A DNA stretch of 64,000 bases from Haloarchaeobius sp. HME9146 (lineage in GTDB: Archaea > Halobacteriota > Halobacteria > Halobacteriales > Natrialbaceae): positions 3,410,001-3,474,000 of the forward strand of contig NZ_JAODVR010000001.1 of assembly GCF_025399835.1 (NCBI RefSeq), given 5' to 3'. Position 1 is the stretch's first letter, and the number at the start of each line of letters is the position of its first letter. This document shows positions 49,151-56,907 of this stretch, piece by piece. The position numbers were made by a program, and so were the translations under genes. The notes under the pieces were generated by a model. That model searched no databases. It was not told the origin of the DNA and saw only the letters and a program-made list of their open reading frames with translations.

Positions 49151-50809
49151 ATGCATTCACCAGAAGACGATTCACAGGGAGTGCTCCGCCGGACCGTACT
49201 GGCCGGCCTCGGAGCAGCAGGCGTACTGAGCACCGTCGGCACCGCGGCGGCGACACCACACGGCCGAGGGACGAACAGGGGGAACCGACCGACCGACACG
49301 CCGGGGTCGAAACACGAGCGGATGATGTCGACGTACCGGCTCCGGACGAACGCCGCGCGGGACCACTGCTTGCAGGGGAAGCCGCCCGCGTGGAACCAGA
49401 ACGAGGACGAGGCGCGATTCGGGACGGCCGCGATGTTCACCAAGACGCTCCCGCACGACGACCAGGGTATCGCTGACGAGTCGGCCTACCTCGCGCTGGT
49501 CGACGCGCTGTACGGGCACGGGTCGCTCGACGCGGTCCCGCTCGCACCCGAAGCCGACCGGAAACTCGCGAACCCGGCCGCTGCGGGCTCGTACGACATC
49601 ACCGGGCCGGACTCGCACGCGCTGACGATGCCGCCGGCCCCCGCCTTCGACAGCGACGAGACGGCCGCCGAGATGGTCGAACTCTACTGGCAGTCGTTGC
49701 TTCGGGACGTTGCCTTCGCCGACTACGCGACCGACCCGGGAGCGCAGGCCGCCGCCGCAGAACTCTCGGCCCTCGCCGGCTACCCCGGCCCGACCGACGG
49801 GAGCGGGACCGTGACCACGGACCTGCTGTTCCGTGGCAGCCTCGCCGGTAGCGAGGTCGGCCCGCACCTCTCGCAGTTCTTCTACCACGACGTGCCTCGG
49901 GGCGACGGCATGGCCCAGCCGCAGGTCTACCGGGTCGCGAAGGAGGGCACGGACTACATGACCGACTGGGAGTCGTGGCTGGCCATCCAGCGCGGTGCAG
50001 CGCCCGACTCGGGCGACCAGTACGAGGCCACCCACCGCACCCTCCAGACGGGGCGCGACCTCGCCACCTACGTCCACCGGGACTACGTCTACCAGTCCTA
50101 CCAGGATGCCGCGCTCATCCTGCTCGGCCTCGGCGTCCCGCTCGGGCCGAACTTCCCGACCTCGCCGACGTCGGGCTACTTCGTCGACTTCGGCGTGGCC
50201 GACGTGCTCGACGCCGTCGTCGCGGTGAGCCACCCAGCCCTGCACGCGACCTGGGTACAGAAGTGGCTGGTGAACCGACGACTCCGCCCCGAGACGTACG
50301 GCGGGCGGGTCCACGACCAGTTGACTGGTGACGCGGATTACGGCCTCCCGGCGGCCCTGCTCGACTCGGCCGCGCTGGCTGCGTCGTTCGACGAGTACGG
50401 CACCTACCTGCTCTCGCAGGCGTACCCGGAGGGCTCGCCGACGCACCCCTCGTATCCCGCTGGCCACGCCGTGCTCGCCGGAGCCTGTGTCACCGTCCTC
50501 AAGGCGTACTTCGACGAGGACGCGGCGGTCCCGTACGCCGACGCGAGCCCCGAATCCGGACCCGACCTCACCGTCCGCGGCGAACTCCACAAGCTCGCCG
50601 ACAACATGGCCGTCGGGCGCAACTGGGCGGGTATCCACTACCGCTCCGACGCCGACGACGGCTACCGCCTCGGTGAGGCGGTCGCGTTCGGCTACCTCGT
50701 CGACCGCGCCAAGACGTACGACGAGCGATACGGCTTCGACGGGTTCACGCTGACCACGTTCGACGGCGAGCCCGTCCGTATCACGCCCGACGGCGTCGTC
50801 CCGGCCTGA
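49151..50809 (+). CDS. Vanadium-dependent haloperoxidase-like phosphatase-fold protein, exported (copy 1)
   Basis: A 552-residue protein of the vanadium haloperoxidase/PAP2 fold, oxidising halides with peroxide or acting on phosphate esters. A twin-arginine signal (VLRRTVLAGLGAAGVLS) gives export by Tat. Vanadate or phosphate ligands: the basic stretch WLVNRRLRPE (about 375-384), SPTHPSYPAGHAVLAGAC (near 428-445), and GRNWAGIHYRSDADDGY (near 488-504), holding the Arg and two His. These match the bromoperoxidase-type motif. A close paralogue follows at 50973. Activity must be tested; PAP2 folds cannot be told apart safely. Confidence 0.87.
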   Translation: MHSPEDDSQGVLRRTVLAGLGAAGVLSTVGTAAATPHGRGTNRGNRPTDTPGSKHERMMSTYRLRTNAARDHCLQGKPPAWNQNEDEARFGTAAMFTKTLPHDDQGIADESAYLALVDALYGHGSLDAVPLAPEADRKLANPAAAGSYDITGPDSHALTMPPAPAFDSDETAAEMVELYWQSLLRDVAFADYATDPGAQAAAAELSALAGYPGPTDGSGTVTTDLLFRGSLAGSEVGPHLSQFFYHDVPRGDGMAQPQVYRVAKEGTDYMTDWESWLAIQRGAAPDSGDQYEATHRTLQTGRDLATYVHRDYVYQSYQDAALILLGLGVPLGPNFPTSPTSGYFVDFGVADVLDAVVAVSHPALHATWVQKWLVNRRLRPETYGGRVHDQLTGDADYGLPAALLDSAALAASFDEYGTYLLSQAYPEGSPTHPSYPAGHAVLAGACVTVLKAYFDEDAAVPYADASPESGPDLTVRGELHKLADNMAVGRNWAGIHYRSDADDGYRLGEAVAFGYLVDRAKTYDERYGFDGFTLTTFDGEPVRITPDGVVPA

Positions 50810-50972
50810 ACGGTTCGGACGCCCTCGCGGGGCAGATATGACACTTCTCAGAATTTCGTTGGAACCAGCGCCGCCGTTCGTTTCTGTCCCGTAACCTTGT
50901 GTTTCTGTTATATCCAAACCTCGCATCTTCTGTGACAGGTAGGCGGGCCATCGCCCGCCTCGACAGGAAATC

Positions 50973-52775
50973 ATGAGTACATCGAAACGCGAGGGGAACG
51001 AATCGACGCCGCTGCGAGTCGGGCGGCGCACCGTGCTGGCAGGGCTCGGTGCGTTGAGCCTCCTCGGCGGAGTCGTCGGTGCGAAACCGGGGAAATCGAA
51101 CGGCAAGAAGAACCAGAGTGCGGTCGGGGGCGGCGGGGGAACCGGCGTCGCGACCGCCATCGAGCAGAACACGCTGAAACAGCGGTTGACTGCTGTCTAC
51201 CAGTTCCGCCAGCAGACGGCCCACGACGACGTGATGCCGCCGCAACCGCCGGCACAGCTGAACAACGGCGACCGCGAGCTGGGCTCGTGGGCGGTGTACG
51301 GGAAGTGCCTGAAGCACGACATCGTCGAGGAGGACGGGGAGCCGGTGTTCGGCTATCCGAACCCGGACGCGGTGGAACGGATGATCGGCGAAATCGAGGG
51401 AACTGGAACGCTGCACCCCGACGACGTCGTAGGGGACCGCGGGCTGGTGAACCCACGGGCGGCGAAGACGTACGGGCTGGTCGGTCGCGACTGGTACGAC
51501 GTCACCATCCCGCCCGCACCGTCCGTCGCCAGCGACGAGACCGGTGCGGAGATGGTCGAACTGTACTGGCAGTCGCTCTTGCGAGACACCCCGTTCCTCG
51601 ACTTCCGCGACGACGAGACGGCGAAACACGCCGCGATGGAGCTGGCCATGCTCGACTCCTTCACCGGGCCGGCGCCGGTGGTTGCGGACGACGGGACCGT
51701 GCCCATCGAGGCCCCACCGGACCTGCACCTGTTCAGGGGGACACTACCCGGCAGCACCATCGGGCCGCACGTCTCGCAGTTCCTGGTCCACGGCATCCCC
51801 CGGACTGAAGGGCTGATTCAGGACCAGAAGTACTTCCTCGCCCCCGAGGCGGACTACATGACCGACGTGGCCGACTGGCTCTCGGTCCAGCAGGGCGTGA
51901 CACCCCAGGCGTTCACCCTGAACCAGGACGACCGGCGGCACATCCACGACGGGCGAGGGTTGACCACCGCGGTCCACTTCGACGCCATCTTCGAACTCCC
52001 GATGAACGCGGCGCTCATCCTGCTCGGCGACGGCTACGTCAAGGAGGGCTCGGCGCTGGCGTTCGACCTGCTGGGCAAGACCGGTACGGAGGAGGGGTTC
52101 GTCGACTTCGGTATCGGTGACGTCCTGACCGCGGTGGCGGACGTCTCGCGCCCCGCGCTCCACGCGGCCTGGGTCCAGAAGTGGGACGTCCACCTGCGGC
52201 CGCGTCCGGAAGCACTCGGCGGGGCGGTCAACGCGACCATGCAGGGCTACGTCGACTACAGCGACCACCTGTCCTCGACCGTCCTCGACTCCTACGCACT
52301 CGAGGCGTCCGAGGAAGCCAACGGGAGCTACCTGCTCTCGCAGGCGTTCCCCGAGGGCTCGCCGTGTCACCCGTCGTATCCCGCCGGCCACTCCACGTTC
52401 GCCGGTGCCTGCGTCACCGTGTTGAAGGCGTTTTTCAACGAGGACGCAGAGATTGCGAACCCGATTTTCCCCGACCCGGACGGCACGCAACTCCTCGACT
52501 ACACTGACGACCTGCCGTGGTACGACGGCCCCCTCACCGTCGGCCACGAGTTGAACAAGCTCGCGGACAACATCGCCATCGGCCGCAACTGGGCGGGGAT
52601 CCACTACCGGACCGACGCGACGGCCGGCTACCGGCTCGGCGAGGCCATCGCGCTGGCGTATCTCCTCGACCGGGCGCGGACCTACGCGGACTCGTACGAG
52701 TTCGACGGGTTCTCCCTGACGACCTTCGACGGGGAGAAGGTGCACGTCACCGCCGACGGCATCGAGTATCTCTGA
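50973..52775 (+). CDS. Vanadium-dependent haloperoxidase-like protein, exported (copy 2)
   Basis: A 600-residue paralogue of the upstream gene. The signal is RVGRRTVLAGLGALSLLGGVVG (Tat). The mature protein repeats the same motifs: ALHAAWVQKWDVHLRPRPE (about 395-415), SPCHPSYPAGHSTFAGACVTV (near 463-483) and GRNWAGIHYRTDATAGYRL (near 537-555). It has an extra low-complexity Gly-rich segment after the signal (GGGGGTG) and a longer acidic insert. A TATA-like TTATATCC at 50908-50914 allows its own promoter. The pair looks like an old tandem duplication. Confidence 0.87.
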   Translation: MSTSKREGNESTPLRVGRRTVLAGLGALSLLGGVVGAKPGKSNGKKNQSAVGGGGGTGVATAIEQNTLKQRLTAVYQFRQQTAHDDVMPPQPPAQLNNGDRELGSWAVYGKCLKHDIVEEDGEPVFGYPNPDAVERMIGEIEGTGTLHPDDVVGDRGLVNPRAAKTYGLVGRDWYDVTIPPAPSVASDETGAEMVELYWQSLLRDTPFLDFRDDETAKHAAMELAMLDSFTGPAPVVADDGTVPIEAPPDLHLFRGTLPGSTIGPHVSQFLVHGIPRTEGLIQDQKYFLAPEADYMTDVADWLSVQQGVTPQAFTLNQDDRRHIHDGRGLTTAVHFDAIFELPMNAALILLGDGYVKEGSALAFDLLGKTGTEEGFVDFGIGDVLTAVADVSRPALHAAWVQKWDVHLRPRPEALGGAVNATMQGYVDYSDHLSSTVLDSYALEASEEANGSYLLSQAFPEGSPCHPSYPAGHSTFAGACVTVLKAFFNEDAEIANPIFPDPDGTQLLDYTDDLPWYDGPLTVGHELNKLADNIAIGRNWAGIHYRTDATAGYRLGEAIALAYLLDRARTYADSYEFDGFSLTTFDGEKVHVTADGIEYL

Positions 52776-52854
52776 GCCGTCGCCAGGTCCGACCATCGCT
52801 TGTTCGACCATCGAACCGGGAGAGCCATCTTCGCCAATCCCGAAGGCACTCCCG

Positions 52855-53262
52855 ATGGCTGCTGGCACCTACACCCTCCTCCTCGAACTGGACCGCGACG
52901 CGACCATCGAGGTCGGCGCGCTCGGCCCCATCGACTTCGATTCTGGATGGTACGCCTACACCGGGAGCGCGTTCGGCCCGGGCGGGTTCTCACGGGTCGA
53001 CCGGCACCACGAGCTGGCAGCGGGCGAGCGCGATACCAGACACTGGCACGTCGACTACCTGCTCGGGCATCCCGACGTGACGCTCCGGACCGACGTTCGG
53101 ACGGTCGACGCCGACGTGGAGTGCGTCGTCGCGAGCCAGCTCAAGACCGTGGTTCCCGGCTTCGGCTGTTCGGACTGTGACTGTGACTCCCATCTCGCGA
53201 CCGCCAGCGACCGGGAAACGCTCGTGGCCCAGGTCACCGACGCTCACGACGGGGTCGAGTGA
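52855..53262 (+). CDS. GIY-YIG nuclease family protein (DUF123)
   Basis: A 135-residue protein of the DUF123/GIY-YIG-related family. The start AAGTYTLLLELDRDATIEVG and GWYAYTGSAFGPGGFSRVDRHH correspond to the GIY and YIG strands and the following Arg/His helix. Later, HWHVDYLLGHPDV and CVVASQLKTVVPGFGCSDCDCDSHL are typical of DUF123. The Cys cluster (GCSDCDCDSH) could bind a metal. The biochemical role is not known. Its 3' end overlaps by 29 bp, convergently, the gene at 53234-53656. Confidence 0.85.
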   Translation: MAAGTYTLLLELDRDATIEVGALGPIDFDSGWYAYTGSAFGPGGFSRVDRHHELAAGERDTRHWHVDYLLGHPDVTLRTDVRTVDADVECVVASQLKTVVPGFGCSDCDCDSHLATASDRETLVAQVTDAHDGVE

Positions 53263-53656
53263 CCGGCTGCTCGGCGACGTCGGTCGCCGGGTCCTCCGAG
53301 TCCTTCCCGATGAGGACGCACTCGCGGATGTCGAGGGCGGCGTCGAACTCCTCGCGACGGTCGGTCTCCCGTCCGAGTCGCATGAGCTGTTCCGTGTGGG
53401 CCCGCTGGACCGCCTCGTAGTCCCGCCGGTCGAAACCGAGCCGCCTGCCGATGTCGTTCCAGTGACCCGATTCGACGAAGAACGCGGCGTACTTGTCGTC
53501 GTCGTGGATACACTCGTAGCTGACGCGGTAGTCGTCGACGCGAAGCCGGAGGTCGGCCTGGACGAGGTCGACCAGCTCGGGGAGTCGGTTCGGCGGGACG
53601 CTCGCCTTCGCGGCGGTGACCAGTAGCACCTGCCCCTCGATCGGGAACCCGTCCAT
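53234..53656 (-). CDS. Haloarchaeal hypothetical protein, third gene of the SAMP3 operon
   Basis: A 140-residue soluble protein. Strands and helices are clear (EGQVLLVTAAKASVPP; LVDLVQADLRLRVDDYRVSYECIHDDDKYAAFFVESGHW), with an acidic-basic C-terminus, but I recognise no family. It starts one base after the stop of the 85-residue gene. The ATG at 53654-53656 is preferred; GTG 53665 also fits. Being the last of three tightly packed genes with SAMP3, it may act in ubiquitin-like modification or in molybdopterin sulfur transfer, but this is inference. Confidence 0.72.
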   Translation of the reverse strand: MDGFPIEGQVLLVTAAKASVPPNRLPELVDLVQADLRLRVDDYRVSYECIHDDDKYAAFFVESGHWNDIGRRLGFDRRDYEAVQRAHTEQLMRLGRETDRREEFDAALDIRECVLIGKDSEDPATDVAEQPVTRPRRERR

Positions 53657-53657
53657 C

Positions 53658-53915
53658 TCAGCCACCGGCCCGCATGGCCTTCTGGGCGAACCGCTCGATG
53701 AGTGGGTCGAGCACGTCGTCGTCGCCCTCGAAGCGGACGGTGACCTCGGTTATCTGGAGCGTCGGGCCGATGCCGACCTTGTCACTCGACAGGGTAGCTC
53801 GCCAGTCGTCGGCGACCACGGTGTCGTCGTCGGCCTGCTCACCGCCGAGGTTCGTGAGGTAGTGGATGGCGAGTCGCTTCGAGATACCGCGCCAGGCGCG
53901 TTCTCGGGCCATCAT
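53658..53915 (-). CDS. 85-residue protein ending in Gly-Gly, coupled to SAMP3
   Basis: An 85-residue protein with helix RERAWRGISKRLAIHYLTNLGG followed by a beta sheet (GIGPTLQITEVTVRFEGDDD) and a last helix FAQKAMRAGG. It resembles small domains (DUF1952-like) found beside or fused to MoaD proteins. It ends in Gly-Gly, like ubiquitin-like modifiers. Its ATG overlaps the SAMP3 stop, so translation is coupled. Whether the Gly-Gly tail is activated by the E1-like enzyme UbaA is an open and testable point. Confidence 0.76.
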   Translation of the reverse strand: MMARERAWRGISKRLAIHYLTNLGGEQADDDTVVADDWRATLSSDKVGIGPTLQITEVTVRFEGDDDVLDPLIERFAQKAMRAGG

Positions 53916-54193
53916 CCACCCGCGACCGGCGGGAAGACAGAAAGTGTGTCGCCGTCTTCCAGCGCGGTCGCCGTCCCCTCCATGTGGACCACGTCACGGC
54001 CGTTCTTCAGGACGCTGAGCTGTGGCCGTATCTCGCCGTCCTCGAGGAGTTCGCCGTCGAGCCCCTCGAACTCGGCTTCGAGCGCGGTTAACACGGTTTC
54101 GACCGTCGCGGCTTCGTCGTCGTACTCCCGCGTGATGGTCTTCTGACCGACCGCCTCACGGAAGTTCGCGAAGAACCGCAACTCGAGGTTCAT
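53912..54193 (-). CDS. samp3: Ubiquitin-like small archaeal modifier protein 3 (MoaD family)
   Basis: A 93-residue beta-grasp protein whose C-terminus ends FPPVAGG, the conserved di-glycine tail. Such modifiers are adenylated by UbaA and linked to lysines, or serve as sulfur carriers. Its start, NLELRFFANFREAVGQKTI, and SVLKNGRDVVHMEGTATALEDGDTLSVFPP follow, from memory, the SAMP3 (HVO_2177) sequence of Haloferax volcanii more than SAMP1. The start is the ATG at 54191-54193. It opens a three-gene overlapping operon. Confidence 0.86.
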   Translation of the reverse strand: MNLELRFFANFREAVGQKTITREYDDEAATVETVLTALEAEFEGLDGELLEDGEIRPQLSVLKNGRDVVHMEGTATALEDGDTLSVFPPVAGG

Positions 54194-54318
54194 TGTCGGT
54201 AGAACTCGTCCGGGCTGTATAAAACCACGCCGCAACCAGTTGGCCATGCACGACCGAATACGTTCCAGAACTGAGAACCATAACAGATTTTTGAGGGCGG
54301 CGGCGAGTCCGAGTCGTC

Positions 54319-54906
54319 GTGTACACAGGACTCGTCGCGGGCACCGGGACGGTGCTCGCTGCCGACCCCGAACAGGAGGGGTATCGATTGCGAATCGAGC
54401 CGAACGGCTTCGTCGCGCCAGAACCGGGTGACAGCGTGAGCGTGCAGGGTGTCTGTTTGACTGCGGACCGGGTCGGCGACGGCTGGTTCACAGCGTTCTG
54501 CTCGGAGACGACGCTGGCGAAGAGCACCCTCGGTTCGCTGGAGCCGGGCGACGCGGTCAACCTCGAATCCCCAGTAGCCGCCGGCGACGCGCTCGATGGC
54601 CACCTCGTCAGGGGTTGCGTCAAGACGACGACCGAGGTGCTGGCCGTCGAGTCGACGGGCGCTGGGTGGCGATACACACTCGCGATTCCTGACGGCTTCG
54701 CGGGCTACCTCGTCACGGAGGGCCCCATCACCGTCGACGGCGTGAGCCTGACTGTCGCCGAGTTGACCGAGCAGACCGTGACCATCACCGTGATTCCCGA
54801 GACCGCCGAGCGAACGACCCTCGGCGACACCGAACCAGGCGACCGCGTCAATCTCGAATCCGACCCGGTTGCAAAGTACGTGGCCCGGCAGGAGGCGGTG
54901 GCCTGA
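54319..54906 (+). CDS. ribE: Riboflavin synthase, alpha-type (RibE)
   Basis: A 195-residue enzyme that dismutates two 6,7-dimethyl-8-ribityllumazine to riboflavin and a ribityl-uracil. Two lumazine-binding repeats are visible: YTGLVAGTG with AVNLESPVAAGD in the first, and GHLVRGCVKTT with VDGVSLTVAE in the second. It starts at GTG 54319. Most archaea use a different enzyme; the alpha-type is found in haloarchaea. It is followed by GTP cyclohydrolase III with one base between stop and start. Confidence 0.93.
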   Translation: MYTGLVAGTGTVLAADPEQEGYRLRIEPNGFVAPEPGDSVSVQGVCLTADRVGDGWFTAFCSETTLAKSTLGSLEPGDAVNLESPVAAGDALDGHLVRGCVKTTTEVLAVESTGAGWRYTLAIPDGFAGYLVTEGPITVDGVSLTVAELTEQTVTITVIPETAERTTLGDTEPGDRVNLESDPVAKYVARQEAVA

Positions 54907-54907
54907 G

Positions 54908-55639
54908 ATGCAGTGGACACTGTTTCAACTGGACGACTACGGCCCGTGGACGACGACGCCGCACCCCCGGCGCGAGATGGACCTCCAGACCCTCCAGTCC
55001 CGCATCTACGCGACGCTCGCGACCGGCGTCGACAGCGTCGACGGCTACGTGTTCCCGACGCGCTGGGACAACCTGCTCGCGGTGACGAACGGCCTCGACC
55101 GCGAAGGGCACGAACGACTCCAGACCCGCGTCCGGAACCGGTTCCCGGTCACCCTGAGCTGTGGCGTCGGGGTCGACGAGACCCCCGCGACCGCCATCGC
55201 GGACGCGACCGCTGCCCTGCAGGACGCCGGGAGCGCCCAGGGCGACCGCCGTGAGGCCCTCCGCGGCTCGTTCGGCGAGGACACCGGCGACCTCACCGTC
55301 GCCCACTTCGACGTGGTGGACGCGACCGGGACCTACACCGACCGCGACGACGCCTACTCGGCCCACCGGACCATCCGCCGCGGGTGTGACGCGCTGGCCG
55401 ACGAAATGCACGAGCGCCACGGCGCGCTCACCTTCTTCGTCGGCGGCGACAACGCCATCGCGGTCTGTCCCGCGGGCACCACCGAGTTCGGCACGACCAT
55501 CGACCGGGTACAGGAACGGACCGGTACTCACTGGCGCGTCGGGGTAGGACACGGCGCGACCGCTCATGAGGCCGGGATGGCAGCAAAACACGCGCTCGAA
55601 GCGGGGCGAGAACGAGCAGAAGCCGTCGTCGAAGCCTGA
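54908..55639 (+). CDS. arfA: GTP cyclohydrolase III (GTP cyclohydrolase IIa, ArfA)
   Basis: A 243-residue archaeal enzyme that hydrolyses GTP to a formylated pyrimidine triphosphate product, first step to riboflavin and F420. It begins QWTLFQLDDYGPWTTTPHPRREMDLQ and has the two-domain, GGDEF-like fold; FFVGGDNAIAVCP carries the metal-binding Asp. Residues VTNGLDREGHERLQ line the nucleotide site. ATG 54908 lies two bases after the ribE stop codon. The two genes form a short flavin operon, and its product feeds F420 synthesis through cofG and cofH. Confidence 0.93.
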   Translation: MQWTLFQLDDYGPWTTTPHPRREMDLQTLQSRIYATLATGVDSVDGYVFPTRWDNLLAVTNGLDREGHERLQTRVRNRFPVTLSCGVGVDETPATAIADATAALQDAGSAQGDRREALRGSFGEDTGDLTVAHFDVVDATGTYTDRDDAYSAHRTIRRGCDALADEMHERHGALTFFVGGDNAIAVCPAGTTEFGTTIDRVQERTGTHWRVGVGHGATAHEAGMAAKHALEAGRERAEAVVEA

Positions 55640-55648
55640 CCCGAGCGT

Positions 55649-56035
55649 CTACTTGTCGCTGAGTCGGATGCCGTCTTCGACCAGCCGGGCGTTGCGCTCG
55701 CGGTCGAGGTTCTCCGCCACCTCCTCGTGTTCGTACAGCTGTTGGATCATGTCGGCGTTCAGGTTCCGCCAGGCGATGGCGTAGATCGGCGACTGCCCCC
55801 ACGCGCGCAGTTCGGGGACGAAGTCGTCGAACCGCTGGACGCGGTCCTCCATGCGCTCGACGGCGTCGGCGACGAAGGCGGCTGCCTCGCGCTCTGTCTC
55901 GGCCTCGTCGATAGCCCGGTTGATTCGCTGCTCCCAGGTCGCGACAGCTCGCTGCATGTCGGAGGCTGCCGGTTCGCCGTCCTCGGGAAGCGAGTCGAGA
56001 ATCTGCTGTGGGACACCCAGTGACACGTGGTCCAT
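55649..56035 (-). CDS. Hypothetical helical protein
   Basis: A 128-residue soluble, mostly helical protein. Segments such as QRAVATWEQRINRAIDEAETEREAAAF and YEHEEVAENLDRERNARLVEDG look like amphipathic helices, with charge typical of halophiles. No domain or motif is recognised. The ATG at 56033-56035 is the natural start, since upstream in-frame residues are an antisense of the neighbouring gene. It follows the GIDE-domain gene by 40 bp on the same strand and may be co-transcribed. Confidence 0.66.
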   Translation of the reverse strand: MDHVSLGVPQQILDSLPEDGEPAASDMQRAVATWEQRINRAIDEAETEREAAAFVADAVERMEDRVQRFDDFVPELRAWGQSPIYAIAWRNLNADMIQQLYEHEEVAENLDRERNARLVEDGIRLSDK

Positions 56036-56075
56036 ACCGCGGGGAAAGTGGCCGAGGGTGAAAAAGGCACGCCGG

Positions 56076-56864
56076 TCAGAGGACCCCAGCCGCGACCAGC
56101 AACCCGAGATAGGACGCGCCCGCGACCAGCCCGCCGAGCGTGACGCCGTCGACGACCCGCCCGCGGACCCGGTCCGGGAACCCTCCGTCAGCGACGAGCT
56201 TCGCGTGTATGCGGTCCGCCCGCTCGCGACCGAGGACGAACACCTGTTCACGCGGTCGGACAACTGCCTCCTCGAACCGATAATGCGCCTCGTCGCTCCG
56301 GCTGAATCCGATCCTGGTACAGCCCGCCTCGATGTGGACGGGGAGTTCGTCACCTGCGGCCGTGGCGGCGACCTGCTCGAACGAGCCGGGGCGAAGCGTC
56401 GCGTCACTCGGCTCGACCGGGAGGGTGCGCCCGTCCCACCGAACCTCGAACGGTGTCGCTTCGGCCCGGCGCGTGGCGAGCGACCAGTTCCGCTCGTCCT
56501 CCACCGCCGGCTCCTCGTCGACCGAGTTCTCCAGCACCCTGGCGACGTACAAGACCGCGTCCTCAGCGCTGAACGGTGTCCGGAGGGGTGCCTCGGCCCG
56601 ACACCAGCCGGTAGCTGCCATCCGGCCGTCGACGACCGAGGCGAGCCTGATGCGCACCAGTCGTGGCAGGTTCGCCAGCGCCACGGCGACACCCAGCAGG
56701 CCGACGCCGTAGCCGAGCATCGTGACGAGAACCAGCAGCCGGTCAGTGTCGACGTTCCCCACAATCGCAGCGCCCGCGATGCCACCTGCGAAGAGGACGA
56801 CGTACAGCACGATACCGCCGATGCCGACGCCTGCTCGTTGTTCCAGGTCGGCGACGACTGCCAT
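56076..56864 (-). CDS. Membrane protein with GIDE (BAM, E3-ligase-associated) domain
   Basis: A 262-residue protein with two N-terminal transmembrane helices (about 14-36 and 45-66), a domain matching the GIDE/BAM region of mitochondrial E3 ligase MUL1, and a last helix (GGLVAGASYLGLLVAAGVL). The GIDE pattern is GWCRAEAPLRTPFSAEDAVLYVARVLE, then RNWSLATRRAEATPFEVRWDGRTLPVEP, with the conserved Pro-Phe-Ser, Tyr and Trp. No RING finger follows, so it is probably not a ligase by itself. The role in archaea is unknown. Confidence 0.75.
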   Translation of the reverse strand: MAVVADLEQRAGVGIGGIVLYVVLFAGGIAGAAIVGNVDTDRLLVLVTMLGYGVGLLGVAVALANLPRLVRIRLASVVDGRMAATGWCRAEAPLRTPFSAEDAVLYVARVLENSVDEEPAVEDERNWSLATRRAEATPFEVRWDGRTLPVEPSDATLRPGSFEQVAATAAGDELPVHIEAGCTRIGFSRSDEAHYRFEEAVVRPREQVFVLGRERADRIHAKLVADGGFPDRVRGRVVDGVTLGGLVAGASYLGLLVAAGVL

Positions 56865-56907
56865 CGCTGTCTCGGTCTCGGGCGGCCGGGAAAAGTCTCT
56901 CGGCGGA

